64,000 nt of DNA, taken from Brevibacillus brevis (GTDB taxonomy: Bacteria; Bacillota; Bacilli; Brevibacillales; Brevibacillaceae). The first letter of the stretch is position 1. The number at the start of each line of letters is the position of its first letter. Below the pieces are notes generated by a model, which was not told the DNA's origin, made no database searches, and worked only from the letters and a program-made list of their open reading frames with translations. The stretch spans positions 4,877,501 to 4,941,500 of the forward strand of contig NZ_CP030117.1 in the NCBI RefSeq assembly GCF_001039275.2, given 5' to 3'. Below are positions 30,193 through 38,834 of this stretch, piece by piece. The position numbers were made by a program, and so were the translations under genes.

Positions 30193-33105
30193 TCACAGCT
30201 TCGCTTCATAGGCCGCAAGCAATTGAGCCGCTTGCTTGTTGTACTGATTGACCAAGCCTTGAATGGCTTTCTGCCACTCAGCTTGTGGGAGCGGCACTGG
30301 CAGTTGATCGGCCGGCTTGCCGTTCACGATCAGGGCTGTTGTGAGCATTTGCTGTTGTGCGTCACTGAGAGAAGCCGTCGTCAACACCTTTGGCTTGAGC
30401 ACTTTCTTTCCTTTCAGGGAACGCATGAGCTCTGTCATCAAGATGTGCTGATACTCCGCGTACAAATTCATCGTCATGTGGTAGCTCATTCCCTCACGCA
30501 CCGGTACAATTCCCCGCTTCTGTGCCCACTCCATCACCTGTGGCGTCGTCATCGCTTGACTTGTTTTGCCCGTCGCCATGAAATAGGCCACTCGGAACAT
30601 ATCTTCGTCGCTCATGACAGAACGATTCTCATCGGCTTTGATGATCCCCTTGGACACCAGTTCTGAAAGTACCGCTTGCTTGCCTGCATCCTTCGACAGA
30701 TTCAAATAAAGCGCCAGATTGGCAAAAAAATGGCTCTCGCTGTTGCCACCAGCTGGCCAGCTATACGGTTTGCCGAAATCGATCAGCTCAAGCGGGCGTT
30801 GTCGCATCGTATCCGAGTAGGCCGAAAACGATTGGAATGTGATCGGACTATACGAAATCACTGGTTTTTTCGTCAGGAATCTTGTCATAAACAGCTCTTG
30901 CCCACTTTGACTGAGATAACCGAACTGATCTTTGGTTGTGAATACATAAGGCGTCTGATGATCTGCCTTGCTCCACACCTGTGGGAATACTTTGCTTGTT
31001 GGCAAAATCGCCTCATATTTGGCCGCTGTCAGCACCTTTCCTTCCAGCGACATAAGGCCGTACAATCCCGTCTTCTTGTCCTGGTAGGCAATGGCACCCG
31101 TCTTGAGATCATATAAGTGCATATACTTCATGGACTGATAATCGCCCGTGCTTAAGCGGATCAACTGCGGTGAATAGACATCCCATCCTGTAGTGGACTG
31201 GATCAATACCCGATCAAAATAAGATTCCGTGTGAAAACCTTTCACGCTAGTGAGCTTGTTAGCGAGCTGGTTCCCTTCTTGCGCCCATACATCCAGCGTG
31301 CCGTCCAACCGTGCTGTCATCGCGATCTTTTGATTTTGTACCATCATTTCGTTTGCATCTCGATACACAAAATCGCTCAAGACCTGGAGCTGCCCGCCAT
31401 CGGCCTTGATCATCGCCATTCCGACATTCCCCGCTTTCACACCCATGGTGTATACGGAATCAGCAACTTTGATCAAGGTGAGAGGCGGTCTGTCGTTGCC
31501 TGACTTCCACACCGCGACTTTGATCTCCGTAGTCAACAGCTTGCCCTCAGGGGTATAAAGATCCGCCCAATCGTGATCCATTGCAACGATGAGATTGGTA
31601 TCGGAATCCATATAGACAGATTGATAGGGCTTGCTGATTGGTTGGTTCGTCTTGCGGTCCACAATCATCTCGCCTTTTCCCGGCTCATACTTTTTCGTTA
31701 AATCATCGGACAACGGATTGGGATTGACAGCTTCTCTTTGTTTCCCACTGATGCTGTATCGCAGCAACTTTCCATCCGGCTCTGTCACCAGCACCTCCCC
31801 CGTTACTCCCTCGTGGCGAATGATTCGATTCTCAACAGGAGACAGGACCAAGCCTTCATCTTCAGAATAAAGTCCGACTTTGTTTCCGTCCTTAATGCTA
31901 AGCATGCTGTAGCTGCCCAACGTCACATACGAGTCGAACCAAAAATCTGGCTCCTTGACTTCTTTTCCCCAGCCTGGGAGGATCGCTTTTTTTCCATCGC
32001 TGCGGACGAGCAAGCGTGCAGCTGGCGGACCTTCTACCGAAGAATAAGTGAATGGTATGACCGTTCCTCCTCCAACCTGGGCGACTCCGTACAGATTCGT
32101 CTTAGGGTCCTGTCCCAACACGTAGCTGCCATGCAAGTACTGAGCTCCTTTTTTCAATGGGTGCGACGTACCTTTGGACTTGGAATGATACGTGATGACA
32201 TCTCCAGAAACCGTGTAGTACATATCCGGATTGTTATGCTCGAACCCGACTTCTTTGTAAATGGGCTCTGCCAGCATCCGTCCGTCCTTCCACAGCCCTT
32301 GTCCCTTGGGTCCGATCACCTGAAAGTAGCCATTGTTCCAAGCATAAATCGCAGTGTATTTCGGCTCTAGTACGTACTTGCCAATGCGATCGATCAAGCC
32401 TTCTTTTCCACCGGATCGTACCTTGAGATACGCGGTGTCTGGACCGCCTTCGTTTGGAATCAGTTCTGCTTTTGGCAGCGCAAACAGCTTTTTGCCGGAA
32501 GCAGGATCGTACATGATGAGCTCTTTGGGAGTAGTCGCGACGAAATACCGCTTTTTCTCCGCCTCTTTATTTTCCGTCTGATCAGGAGCAACGAGTTGTA
32601 CCATCGACAGCTTACCTGCAACTGGCGAAATCAGCACCTTTCCATCTACATGGAGCACCATAGATGATTTTCCCAAGAACATAATCGCTGTTCCCTGCTC
32701 ATTGGATAAACGATACGGATGCGCCCCAGCAAATTTCATGGTTGACAGCTTATGCGTCTTCAAATCGATATATTGGAACCAGCCGCCTTTTTGAACAATC
32801 GCGATATTTTTGGAATCCGGAATGTCGATATAATCCCAAATCGCAGGAGTTATTTCCTTCCCTGTCCGCACGTCGAGAATTCCTTTTTTACCGTTCTTTG
32901 TTACGATCATGTTTTGGGAAAATAGCTCAAAATCATCATAAATAGCCTGTGTGACCAGCTTGTTACCGTCCGTAAAACCGATCTTGTAGTCAGTTATATA
33001 CGGCTGAATCTGGGAAAACGTAGCCGCATGGACAGAAGAAGTCCACGCACTTGCCCCGAGTATGACCGCGGTAACCAGACTCACGGTTTTTGTTTTTATG
33101 TTCAT
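30193..33105 (-). CDS. Large secreted WG-repeat protein
   Basis: A 970-residue protein with a signal peptide (TVSLVTAVILGASAWTSSVHAA) and at least ten degenerate WG/KWG-like beta units through residues 35-680 (for example GKKGILDVRTGKEITPAIWDYI, GKEGLIDRIGKYVLEPKYTAIYAW, KTGLYGLMSLEGKVLTAAKYEAI). Such repeats usually form an extracellular beta-propeller or solenoid used for binding. The last 200 residues are helical (VSKGIIKADENRSVMSDEDMFRVAYFMATGKT), reminiscent of SLH-like or copper-amine-oxidase-N-like sections, but not assigned. GGGAGG precedes the ATG. No enzymatic motif is seen. Confidence 0.8.
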   Translation of the reverse strand: MNIKTKTVSLVTAVILGASAWTSSVHAATFSQIQPYITDYKIGFTDGNKLVTQAIYDDFELFSQNMIVTKNGKKGILDVRTGKEITPAIWDYIDIPDSKNIAIVQKGGWFQYIDLKTHKLSTMKFAGAHPYRLSNEQGTAIMFLGKSSMVLHVDGKVLISPVAGKLSMVQLVAPDQTENKEAEKKRYFVATTPKELIMYDPASGKKLFALPKAELIPNEGGPDTAYLKVRSGGKEGLIDRIGKYVLEPKYTAIYAWNNGYFQVIGPKGQGLWKDGRMLAEPIYKEVGFEHNNPDMYYTVSGDVITYHSKSKGTSHPLKKGAQYLHGSYVLGQDPKTNLYGVAQVGGGTVIPFTYSSVEGPPAARLLVRSDGKKAILPGWGKEVKEPDFWFDSYVTLGSYSMLSIKDGNKVGLYSEDEGLVLSPVENRIIRHEGVTGEVLVTEPDGKLLRYSISGKQREAVNPNPLSDDLTKKYEPGKGEMIVDRKTNQPISKPYQSVYMDSDTNLIVAMDHDWADLYTPEGKLLTTEIKVAVWKSGNDRPPLTLIKVADSVYTMGVKAGNVGMAMIKADGGQLQVLSDFVYRDANEMMVQNQKIAMTARLDGTLDVWAQEGNQLANKLTSVKGFHTESYFDRVLIQSTTGWDVYSPQLIRLSTGDYQSMKYMHLYDLKTGAIAYQDKKTGLYGLMSLEGKVLTAAKYEAILPTSKVFPQVWSKADHQTPYVFTTKDQFGYLSQSGQELFMTRFLTKKPVISYSPITFQSFSAYSDTMRQRPLELIDFGKPYSWPAGGNSESHFFANLALYLNLSKDAGKQAVLSELVSKGIIKADENRSVMSDEDMFRVAYFMATGKTSQAMTTPQVMEWAQKRGIVPVREGMSYHMTMNLYAEYQHILMTELMRSLKGKKVLKPKVLTTASLSDAQQQMLTTALIVNGKPADQLPVPLPQAEWQKAIQGLVNQYNKQAAQLLAAYEAKL

Positions 33106-33308
33106 TGGTGATTAGCCTCCCTTGGCAAACATTCCCTTCCTTTGACGCTTCGTAGGGTGAAATAGTTTCGCTGCACTTTTTCAAACAACTGGAACCTTTT
33201 CTTTCCGTCCACTCGCTTTTAAGCGTGCTATAATTGTTCACACCGACGCAGTATAATCATCGTATACGGATGGGAGTGCTGAAAAGAGCACTTGGAAAGG
33301 ATGTTCCC

Positions 33309-34370
33309 ATGAATTTCTTTGCTGCCGCCTTGCAAAAGCCGGATGTAAGACGATTTGGGATTTTGGCGTTGTTTTGTTTGTTGCTTTACTCCTTGGGAAG
33401 TATGCTGAACATGGTTTTGCTGACCTTTTTAGTTACCTATTTAATGAATCGGCTGCATCAATACCTCACGCGTCTCGCACACAAAGTCGTGCCGATCCAT
33501 CCCAAGCTGATTCTCATTTTTCTCTATATGTTGCTGACGTTCTTTCTCATTGTGGGTGGGATGAAAGCCATTCCAGCGCTGATTCACCAAACCGGACAAT
33601 TGTTCCATGTCATCGAGCAAGTGTACCACCAAAATCAGCACAATGAGTTTGCCCCCTATCTGATGTCTGTTGTTGGGAAGCTAGATATGAAGGGTATCGT
33701 ACAAGGCAGCCTTGATTTTCTCGCGGTGGTCAGAAACGTTGGGTTCAATGTCTTTCTGGCGATTATTCTGAGTCTGTTTTTCCTGCTCGGCAAAGACAAT
33801 GTCGTGACATTTACCGCTCAATTTCGCACGAGTAAATTATCCTGGCTGTACAACGAAATTGCCTATTTCAGCCAAAAATTCATCCTGACCTTTGGCAAAG
33901 TAATTGAAACACAGCTGTTGATCGCCTTATTCAATACGACCTTCACCGTCATCGGACTATGGATCATGGGCTTTCCGAATCTATTGGGACTCGCGATCAT
34001 GGTCTTCATACTGGGGCTCATTCCGGTTGCAGGTGTCGCCATTTCATTGATTCCGCTCAGTGCTATCGCCTATAGTGTCGGTGGTATCGCAACCGTCGTC
34101 TATTTGCTCATTTTCATCATGGTGATTCACGCACTTGAGGCCTATGTGTTGAATCCTCGCTTGATGGCAACCAAGACTCACTTGCCGATTTTCTACACAT
34201 TTGTCGTTCTGATCTTTTCCGAGCATTTCTTTGGGGTATGGGGACTAATTGTCGGGATTCCGTCCTTTGTTTTCTTGCTGGACATCTTAGAAGTGAAGAA
34301 AATGGAACAACCCCCTTCCAAAAATAGATCCGTTCCAAAAGATGTACGCGATATACAAGTCAATACGTGA
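33309..34370 (+). CDS. AI-2E family transporter
   Basis: A 353-residue integral membrane protein of the AI-2E/TqsA/PerM family with about seven helices (LALFCLLLYSLGSMLNMVLLTFLVTYLMNRL, LILIFLYMLLTFFLIVGG, and the C-terminal block LIVGIPSFVFLLDIL). Members include sodium/proton antiporters and the quorum-signal exporter TqsA; substrate prediction is not safe. The ATG at 33309 has AAAGGA 8-9 nt upstream; the frame is open further upstream without a site. It stands alone before a terminator. Confidence 0.88.
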   Translation: MNFFAAALQKPDVRRFGILALFCLLLYSLGSMLNMVLLTFLVTYLMNRLHQYLTRLAHKVVPIHPKLILIFLYMLLTFFLIVGGMKAIPALIHQTGQLFHVIEQVYHQNQHNEFAPYLMSVVGKLDMKGIVQGSLDFLAVVRNVGFNVFLAIILSLFFLLGKDNVVTFTAQFRTSKLSWLYNEIAYFSQKFILTFGKVIETQLLIALFNTTFTVIGLWIMGFPNLLGLAIMVFILGLIPVAGVAISLIPLSAIAYSVGGIATVVYLLIFIMVIHALEAYVLNPRLMATKTHLPIFYTFVVLIFSEHFFGVWGLIVGIPSFVFLLDILEVKKMEQPPSKNRSVPKDVRDIQVNT

Positions 34371-34384
34371 CAGATAGACATAAA

Positions 34385-34418
34385 GAAGGAGCCCCTCGTG
34401 AAAAGGGCTCCTTTTTTG
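34385..34418. terminator. Terminator between convergent genes
   Basis: AAGGAGCCC pairs with GGGCTCCTT around a 10-nt loop and is followed by TTTTTTG. Confidence 0.85.
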
Positions 34419-34421
34419 TCT

Positions 34422-35306
34422 TTACTTTCCTTCAAACCATTTGATCAAAGCTTGCGTGCCGCTATCTGCCTCGCCGTTTGCTGCCAGTTCTTCATAGAGC
34501 GATTTGGAGAGCGCGAGTCCTGGTGTCATCAGCCCCATTTCCTCCGCTGCTTCCAATGCGATTCCCATGTCCTTGATAAAATGTTTGACGTAAAAGCCAG
34601 GTGCGAAGTTGCCCGCGATCATGCGCGGCGCCAGATTCGACAGCGACCAGCTACCAGCCGCACCTGCTCCAATGCTCGTCAGCACTTTCTCTGGGTCCAG
34701 ACCTGCTTTTTTCGCATACGCAATCGCTTCACACACACCGATCATGTTCGTGGCAATACAAATCTGGTTGCACATTTTGGTATGCTGCCCTGCACCTGGT
34801 CCCCCCTGCAACACGACGTTTGTCCCCATGATCGTAAACACTGGCTCCATCGCATCAAATACTTCCTGATCGCCACCAACCATGATAGTCAAACGCGCTT
34901 CGCGAGCTCCCACATCTCCACCGGAGACAGGCGCATCCAGGGAATGCAGCTCGTGCTTTTTGGCTTCCTCATAAATATGTTTCGCCAACGACGGCTTCGA
35001 TGTCGTCATATCGATCAAATAAGTGCCTGGCTTCGCATTTGCTACAATTCCGTCCGCGCCGAGATACACTTCCTCGACATCAGATGGGTAACCGACCATT
35101 GTGATGATGACGTTTGCCTCTTTTGCCAGCTCACTGACATGCTCCTTCCAGATCGCACCGGCTGCCAGCAAATCTGCCGCTTTTTCCTTTGTACGCGTAT
35201 ACACCAGCACTGTATATCCTGCTTGCAGAAAATGGTTTGCCATGCTTTTCCCCATGACGCCCGTTCCTACAAATCCAATGATTCTTTCACTTACAGGCAA
35301 AACCAT
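34422..35306 (-). CDS. NAD(P)-dependent 3-hydroxyisobutyrate dehydrogenase-like enzyme (YkwC-like)
   Basis: A 294-residue beta-hydroxyacid dehydrogenase. The Rossmann motif is IGFVGTGVMGKSMANHFLQAGYTVLVYTRT, the substrate-binding box is DAPVSGGDVGAREARLTIMVGG, and the catalytic Lys lies in GAGQHTKMCNQICIA. It oxidises short beta-hydroxy acids with NAD(P); the exact substrate is open. The ATG at 35306 follows AGGAG with an 8-nt spacer. It is divergent from a Crp/Fnr regulator. Confidence 0.92.
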   Translation of the reverse strand: MVLPVSERIIGFVGTGVMGKSMANHFLQAGYTVLVYTRTKEKAADLLAAGAIWKEHVSELAKEANVIITMVGYPSDVEEVYLGADGIVANAKPGTYLIDMTTSKPSLAKHIYEEAKKHELHSLDAPVSGGDVGAREARLTIMVGGDQEVFDAMEPVFTIMGTNVVLQGGPGAGQHTKMCNQICIATNMIGVCEAIAYAKKAGLDPEKVLTSIGAGAAGSWSLSNLAPRMIAGNFAPGFYVKHFIKDMGIALEAAEEMGLMTPGLALSKSLYEELAANGEADSGTQALIKWFEGK

Positions 35307-35406
35307 GTGAACCACTCCTTCGTTTCTCTCTTTCCTGTTATCTCGACAATGTTACTTCTCGAATCTATCCGAATATTCCTGCTATGCGTCTTTTGTGTTT
35401 AACTGG

Positions 35407-35430
35407 AAAAAAGGACATATGTCCTTTTTT
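35407..35430. promoter_or_regulatory. Palindrome in the divergent region before the Crp/Fnr gene
   Basis: GGACAT is followed directly by its complement ATGTCC, flanked by A6 and T6 so that the whole 24 bp is self-complementary. It lies between two divergent genes, where a terminator is not expected, about 70 bp upstream of the regulator start. It may be the regulator's own operator (inference); a bidirectional terminator is the alternative. Confidence 0.5.
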
Positions 35431-35497
35431 TTCGTGCGCAAATGCCTTTTACTAAAGAGGGTATAACCTGCAAGCAAACGAGCAGGAGGCTTGATAC

Positions 35498-36196
35498 ATG
35501 AAAGAACTTCACGACCGCACCCTTCTGCATACGCTGGTGCAAAACAGTCCCTTGCCCGATATTTTTGATGCCGCTACTCTCCATGAAATGCGCCTGTATC
35601 TGGCTGAGAAGGGTGACATCCTCTGTTCGAAGGGCGATCAGCTTCACTACATGCACTTCATTTTGGAGGGAAAAATCAAAATTTTCACGACGCTTCCTAA
35701 CGGAAAATCTTTGTTGCTGCGCTTTAACAATCCACTGGCGATTATCGGAGACGTCGAGTACGTCACACAATGCGAGGTCCGCAATACGGTTGAGTTTGTC
35801 CATCGCAGTCTCGTGGTCAGTCTCCCCTTCAAAGTTTTGCAGGAAAACTACCAGAACCACCCGCCTTTTTTGCAATTCATTCTTCATAAAATCAGTCACA
35901 AGCTGTATACATCATCGAACTCCACCAGCCTGAACCTGCTGTATCCTGTTGAAAATCGCTTTGCCAGCTATTTGCTCTCCACGCTGTCCAGTGATACGGG
36001 GTCGACCGCTTCCGAGGAGCTAAAGACGGCGAAGCTGACAGAGGTTGCCGAGCTGTTGGGTACAAGCTACCGACATTTGAACCGGGTGATCCGCAATCTT
36101 TGCGCAGCATCCGTGATCGAACGCAAAAAAAGCGCACTGATTATCAAGGATCGAGAAAAAATCAGTGCACTTGCAAGCGGAAACATCTATGAGTAA
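35498..36196 (+). CDS. Crp/Fnr-family regulator, YeiL-like
   Basis: A 232-residue regulator with a cyclic-nucleotide-binding-like beta roll (residues 20-120, LAEKGDILCSKGDQLHYMHFILEGKIKIFTTLPNGKSLLLRFNNPLAIIGDVEY) and a C-terminal winged helix (KLTEVAELLGTSYRHLNRVIRNLCAASVIERKKSALII). The pattern of the sensor domain fits YeiL-type regulators. A few cysteines (43, 92, 207) could be redox-sensitive but no Fnr-type cluster is present. AGGAGG precedes the ATG. A YdcZ-type transporter gene follows 23 bp later. Confidence 0.9.
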   Translation: MKELHDRTLLHTLVQNSPLPDIFDAATLHEMRLYLAEKGDILCSKGDQLHYMHFILEGKIKIFTTLPNGKSLLLRFNNPLAIIGDVEYVTQCEVRNTVEFVHRSLVVSLPFKVLQENYQNHPPFLQFILHKISHKLYTSSNSTSLNLLYPVENRFASYLLSTLSSDTGSTASEELKTAKLTEVAELLGTSYRHLNRVIRNLCAASVIERKKSALIIKDREKISALASGNIYE

Positions 36197-36219
36197 TCAA
36201 CCATATAGGAGGTCATCTT

Positions 36220-36648
36220 GTGCAAGGCATTCTCTTTTCGTTACTCGCTGGCGTTTTTATTTGTCTGCAAAGCGTGTTCAATGCGCAAGCCAGTACAAAG
36301 CTCGGACTGTGGCAAACCAATGCGATTGTTCATGCGGTAGGTTTCCTTGTATCATTCGCGATCTTTCTCTACGTTCGCGATGGCGATTGGAAAAGCATCG
36401 GGGAAGTGAACAAGGTGTATTTGCTAGGAGGCGTTTTCGGGGCACTGATCGTTTTTAGTGTGATGAAAGGCATTACGACTATCGGCCCTGCCTACGCCGT
36501 ATCGATTCTGCTCATCTCACAATTGCTCGTCGCTCTCCTCATTGATTCTCTCGGCCTGTTCGGTGTGCAAAAGGTTCCGATCACCTTGAACAAAATCATC
36601 GGAATCGGCATCATGATCGCAGGCGTAGTGGTTTTCAAACTCAAATAA
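36220..36648 (+). CDS. DMT-family transporter, YdcZ/DUF606
   Basis: A 142-residue protein with five membrane helices and the DUF606 pattern LLAGVFICLQSVFNAQASTKLGLWQTNAIVHAVGFLVSF, GPAYAVSILLISQLLVALLIDSLGLFG and KIIGIGIMIAGVVVFKLK. These half-size drug/metabolite transporters usually act as dimers; paired copies next to yeiL-like genes are common, but only one is present here. The GTG start has AGGAGG 7 nt upstream. Substrate unknown; cotranscription with the regulator is likely. Confidence 0.9.
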   Translation: MQGILFSLLAGVFICLQSVFNAQASTKLGLWQTNAIVHAVGFLVSFAIFLYVRDGDWKSIGEVNKVYLLGGVFGALIVFSVMKGITTIGPAYAVSILLISQLLVALLIDSLGLFGVQKVPITLNKIIGIGIMIAGVVVFKLK

Positions 36649-36650
36649 AG

Positions 36651-36672
36651 GAGGAGGGCATTATCGCCCTCC
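36651..36672. terminator. Hairpin between convergent genes
   Basis: GGAGGGC and GCCCTCC pair around ATTATC. No strong T run follows in either direction, so it may act in mRNA end protection more than termination. Confidence 0.5.
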
Positions 36673-36673
36673 C

Positions 36674-37786
36674 CTACAGAATCAATTGCTCCGGATTCAG
36701 CCCCAGCAGAGCTTCATACACAAACCTTCCGTCTTTTCGAATCAGTACATCGTCAAACCAGATTTCGCCGCCACCGTATTCCGGGCGCTGAATGCAGATC
36801 AGGTCCCAGTGAATCGCGCTGCGGTTGCCGTTATCCGCTTGATCATAGGCACGACCGGGTGTGAGATGGAAGCTGCCGGCTATTTTTTCATCAAACAAAG
36901 TATCGCCCATCGGGTGCAAAATGTACGGGTTAAACGCAATGGCAAATTCACCGATGTAGCGTGCACCTTCATCCGTGTCCAATATTTCCGTTAGCTTGTC
37001 CGTTTGGTTCGCGTACGCCTCGACAATCTTTCCTTCCCGAAAAGTAAACCGGATGTTTTCAAACGTCGTGCCTTTGAAATTGCTGGGGGTATTGTAGCTG
37101 ATCGTCCCGTGAATCGAGTCGCGCACGGGAGAGGTATACACTTCACCATCGGGAATGTTGCGTTTGCCTACCGCTGTCCGCGTCCCAATCCCCTTGATCG
37201 AAAACGTCAGGTCTGTCCCTGGTCCGACGATGCGCACCTTGTCCGTTTTGTCCATGAGGTCGTACAACGGTTGGCACGCTTCGGCCATTTTCTGATAATC
37301 GAGCGAACATACGTTGAAATAAAAGTCTTCAAACGCTTCTGTCGTCATGTTGGCCTTTTGGGCAATAGCCGAGGTCGGGTAGTTAATGCGCAGTCCCGTA
37401 ATTTGATTGTCGACATAATGGAAAATGGAATCATACGCTTCTGCGTACAGACGGTACTTCTCCTGTGGAACATCCTTCATCTCACTGTCATTTGTCTCGC
37501 CATGAATTCCGATATAGCCTTGCATGCCAAACCACATGTCCTTTTCCAACTGAACGGTCTGGGCAAGCTGCTCTTCCGTTAACCCTTTCAACCATTCCCG
37601 CTGGACCTTCGGCCGTACAAAGCGCAGATGGGGATACGCTCCCTTCGCATACAGCCGCTTCACCAATTCCATTGCCAGCGGCTCTCCTTCATCTACGACC
37701 ATGATCATAATATGCTGTTTGGCTTGCACATCCAGGCTGTACGAAATTAAGTTATCTGCTATTTTTCCTAATCTTTCATCTCTCAT
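36674..37786 (-). CDS. M29-family aminopeptidase
   Basis: A 370-residue metallo-aminopeptidase of the AmpS/PepS/aminopeptidase T group. Metal-binding and catalytic residues appear in GEVYTSP (Glu), GEFAIAFNP (Glu), GSFHLTPGRAYD (His, Tyr) and SAIHWDLI (His, Asp). It removes N-terminal residues from peptides in the cytoplasm with two divalent ions. GGAAAGG precedes the ATG. Upstream on the same strand lies the palindromic element at 38025-38229. Confidence 0.93.
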   Translation of the reverse strand: MRDERLGKIADNLISYSLDVQAKQHIMIMVVDEGEPLAMELVKRLYAKGAYPHLRFVRPKVQREWLKGLTEEQLAQTVQLEKDMWFGMQGYIGIHGETNDSEMKDVPQEKYRLYAEAYDSIFHYVDNQITGLRINYPTSAIAQKANMTTEAFEDFYFNVCSLDYQKMAEACQPLYDLMDKTDKVRIVGPGTDLTFSIKGIGTRTAVGKRNIPDGEVYTSPVRDSIHGTISYNTPSNFKGTTFENIRFTFREGKIVEAYANQTDKLTEILDTDEGARYIGEFAIAFNPYILHPMGDTLFDEKIAGSFHLTPGRAYDQADNGNRSAIHWDLICIQRPEYGGGEIWFDDVLIRKDGRFVYEALLGLNPEQLIL

Positions 37787-38024
37787 CGCGCTCGCGTCCT
37801 TTCCAGATTTTCATTACTCTTCCAGCATACCGCGCGTTTGTCAGAGGAATATCATCTGAAAACAAGTGATCACCACACTGTTGTGGCAGGGCTTTCGTAC
37901 AGCAGTAAATTCCTTCGTGTTATTCAAACATTTTGCAAGTTAACGCAAGGAAGCTTGTGAAAGTCAATTTAGTTGAAAGAGAACATCTTAGAACCACTTT
38001 CAACGAATGAATGAATAGCTACGT

Positions 38025-38229
38025 AGGAAGAAGCGAATTTCCAGTCCAAGCGCCTCTGGAGCCCAACCTAGCGTAGGTATAAATGGCGGGGAATTTAAGC
38101 TTCACTTATGAAATACTTCCTCGAAACTTCTACTTTTGAAGCGCTCCCGCCATTTATTCCGAAGCGGACAGTCTTACCTCCCCTTGCAGGGCGGAGGCCG
38201 AAGCGCAGACTGGAAATTCGCTTCTTCCT
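38025..38229. repeat. Palindromic dispersed element, copy 1
   Basis: A 205-bp element bounded by perfect 22-bp inverted repeats (38025-38046 and 38208-38229; core TTTCCAGTC/GACTGGAAA). Inside, AAATGGCGGG and CCCGCCATTT form a second perfect 10-bp stem, and GCTTC/GAAGC pairs a third. The reverse complement matches 60207-60406 along its whole length at about 85 percent by eye. It lies between the M29 gene and the MgtC-family gene, within a 500-bp gap with no other gene. No transposase frame is present. Confidence 0.85.
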
Positions 38230-38287
38230 CCCACTACGGCTCCTGCAAAAAGTAAAAAGCGATGCTAATGCACCGCTTCTCCGTGAT

Positions 38288-38761
38288 TCACTTTCCTAAC
38301 CGCCTGTGCTGGACATCCTCCACACGCTGACTGATCCTGGCGAGTACAAAGGCGATGATGACCGAGAATATCACAATGCCGTAAAATCCGGCTCCGATCC
38401 CGATACCAATCCCGCCAGCGAAAAAGATCATGGCTGCGGAGGTCAGTCCTTTTACTTTCAAGCCGTCCTTCAAGATGACGCCTGCTCCCAAAAAGCCAAG
38501 ACCTGTGACAATCTGTGCAGCCAAGCGCATCGGGTCCATCATCGTTCCGTTTCCAGGCGCACTGTATAGCTTTGTGCTGTAAATAGAAACGAGTGTGATG
38601 AGCGTACAGGCTACGGACACATACATGTACGTTTTCAGCCCGGCAGGCTTGTTTCTGTGCGAGCGATCCCACCCGATGAACAAACCAAGAATCGCACTCA
38701 CCACAACCCGCATATACATTTCCAATTCATACTGCACATACAACCATTGTAGAGTCTCCAT
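38288..38761 (-). CDS. MgtC/SapB family membrane protein
   Basis: A 157-residue protein with four to five helices in the MgtC N-terminal domain: VVVSAILGLFIGWDRSHRNKPAGLKTYMYVSVACTLITLVS, then RLAAQIVTGLGFLGAGVILKDG and KGLTSAAMIFFAGGIGIGIGAGFYG. Family members in pathogens inhibit ATP synthase or help growth at low magnesium; it is short and lacks the soluble C-terminal domain of virulence MgtC, like YhiD/SapB. AAGGTG lies 6 nt before the ATG. Confidence 0.92.
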   Translation of the reverse strand: METLQWLYVQYELEMYMRVVVSAILGLFIGWDRSHRNKPAGLKTYMYVSVACTLITLVSIYSTKLYSAPGNGTMMDPMRLAAQIVTGLGFLGAGVILKDGLKVKGLTSAAMIFFAGGIGIGIGAGFYGIVIFSVIIAFVLARISQRVEDVQHRRLGK

Positions 38762-38811
38762 CCTCGTCACCTTCTTATAGCGATAGAGACATGATATGTG
38801 CAGATTCGAAA

Positions 38812-38832
38812 AATAGAACGGCTTTTTCTATG
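38812..38832 (-). terminator. Probable terminator of the DUF4127 locus
   Basis: On the minus strand ATAGAA and TTCTAT pair around AAAGCCG and are followed by TTTTTCG; the stem is short and AT-rich. Confidence 0.5.
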
Positions 38833-38834
38833 TC

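Noticed and set aside
34398-35402. 334-codon frame antisense to the 3-hydroxyisobutyrate-dehydrogenase-like gene
   Set aside because: Cys/His-rich composition with no domain; it mirrors a well-supported gene with full motifs on the other strand.
38108-38299. 63-codon plus-strand frame next to the MgtC-family gene
   Set aside because: It lies inside the palindromic element, has no ribosome binding site and is not kept in copy 2.
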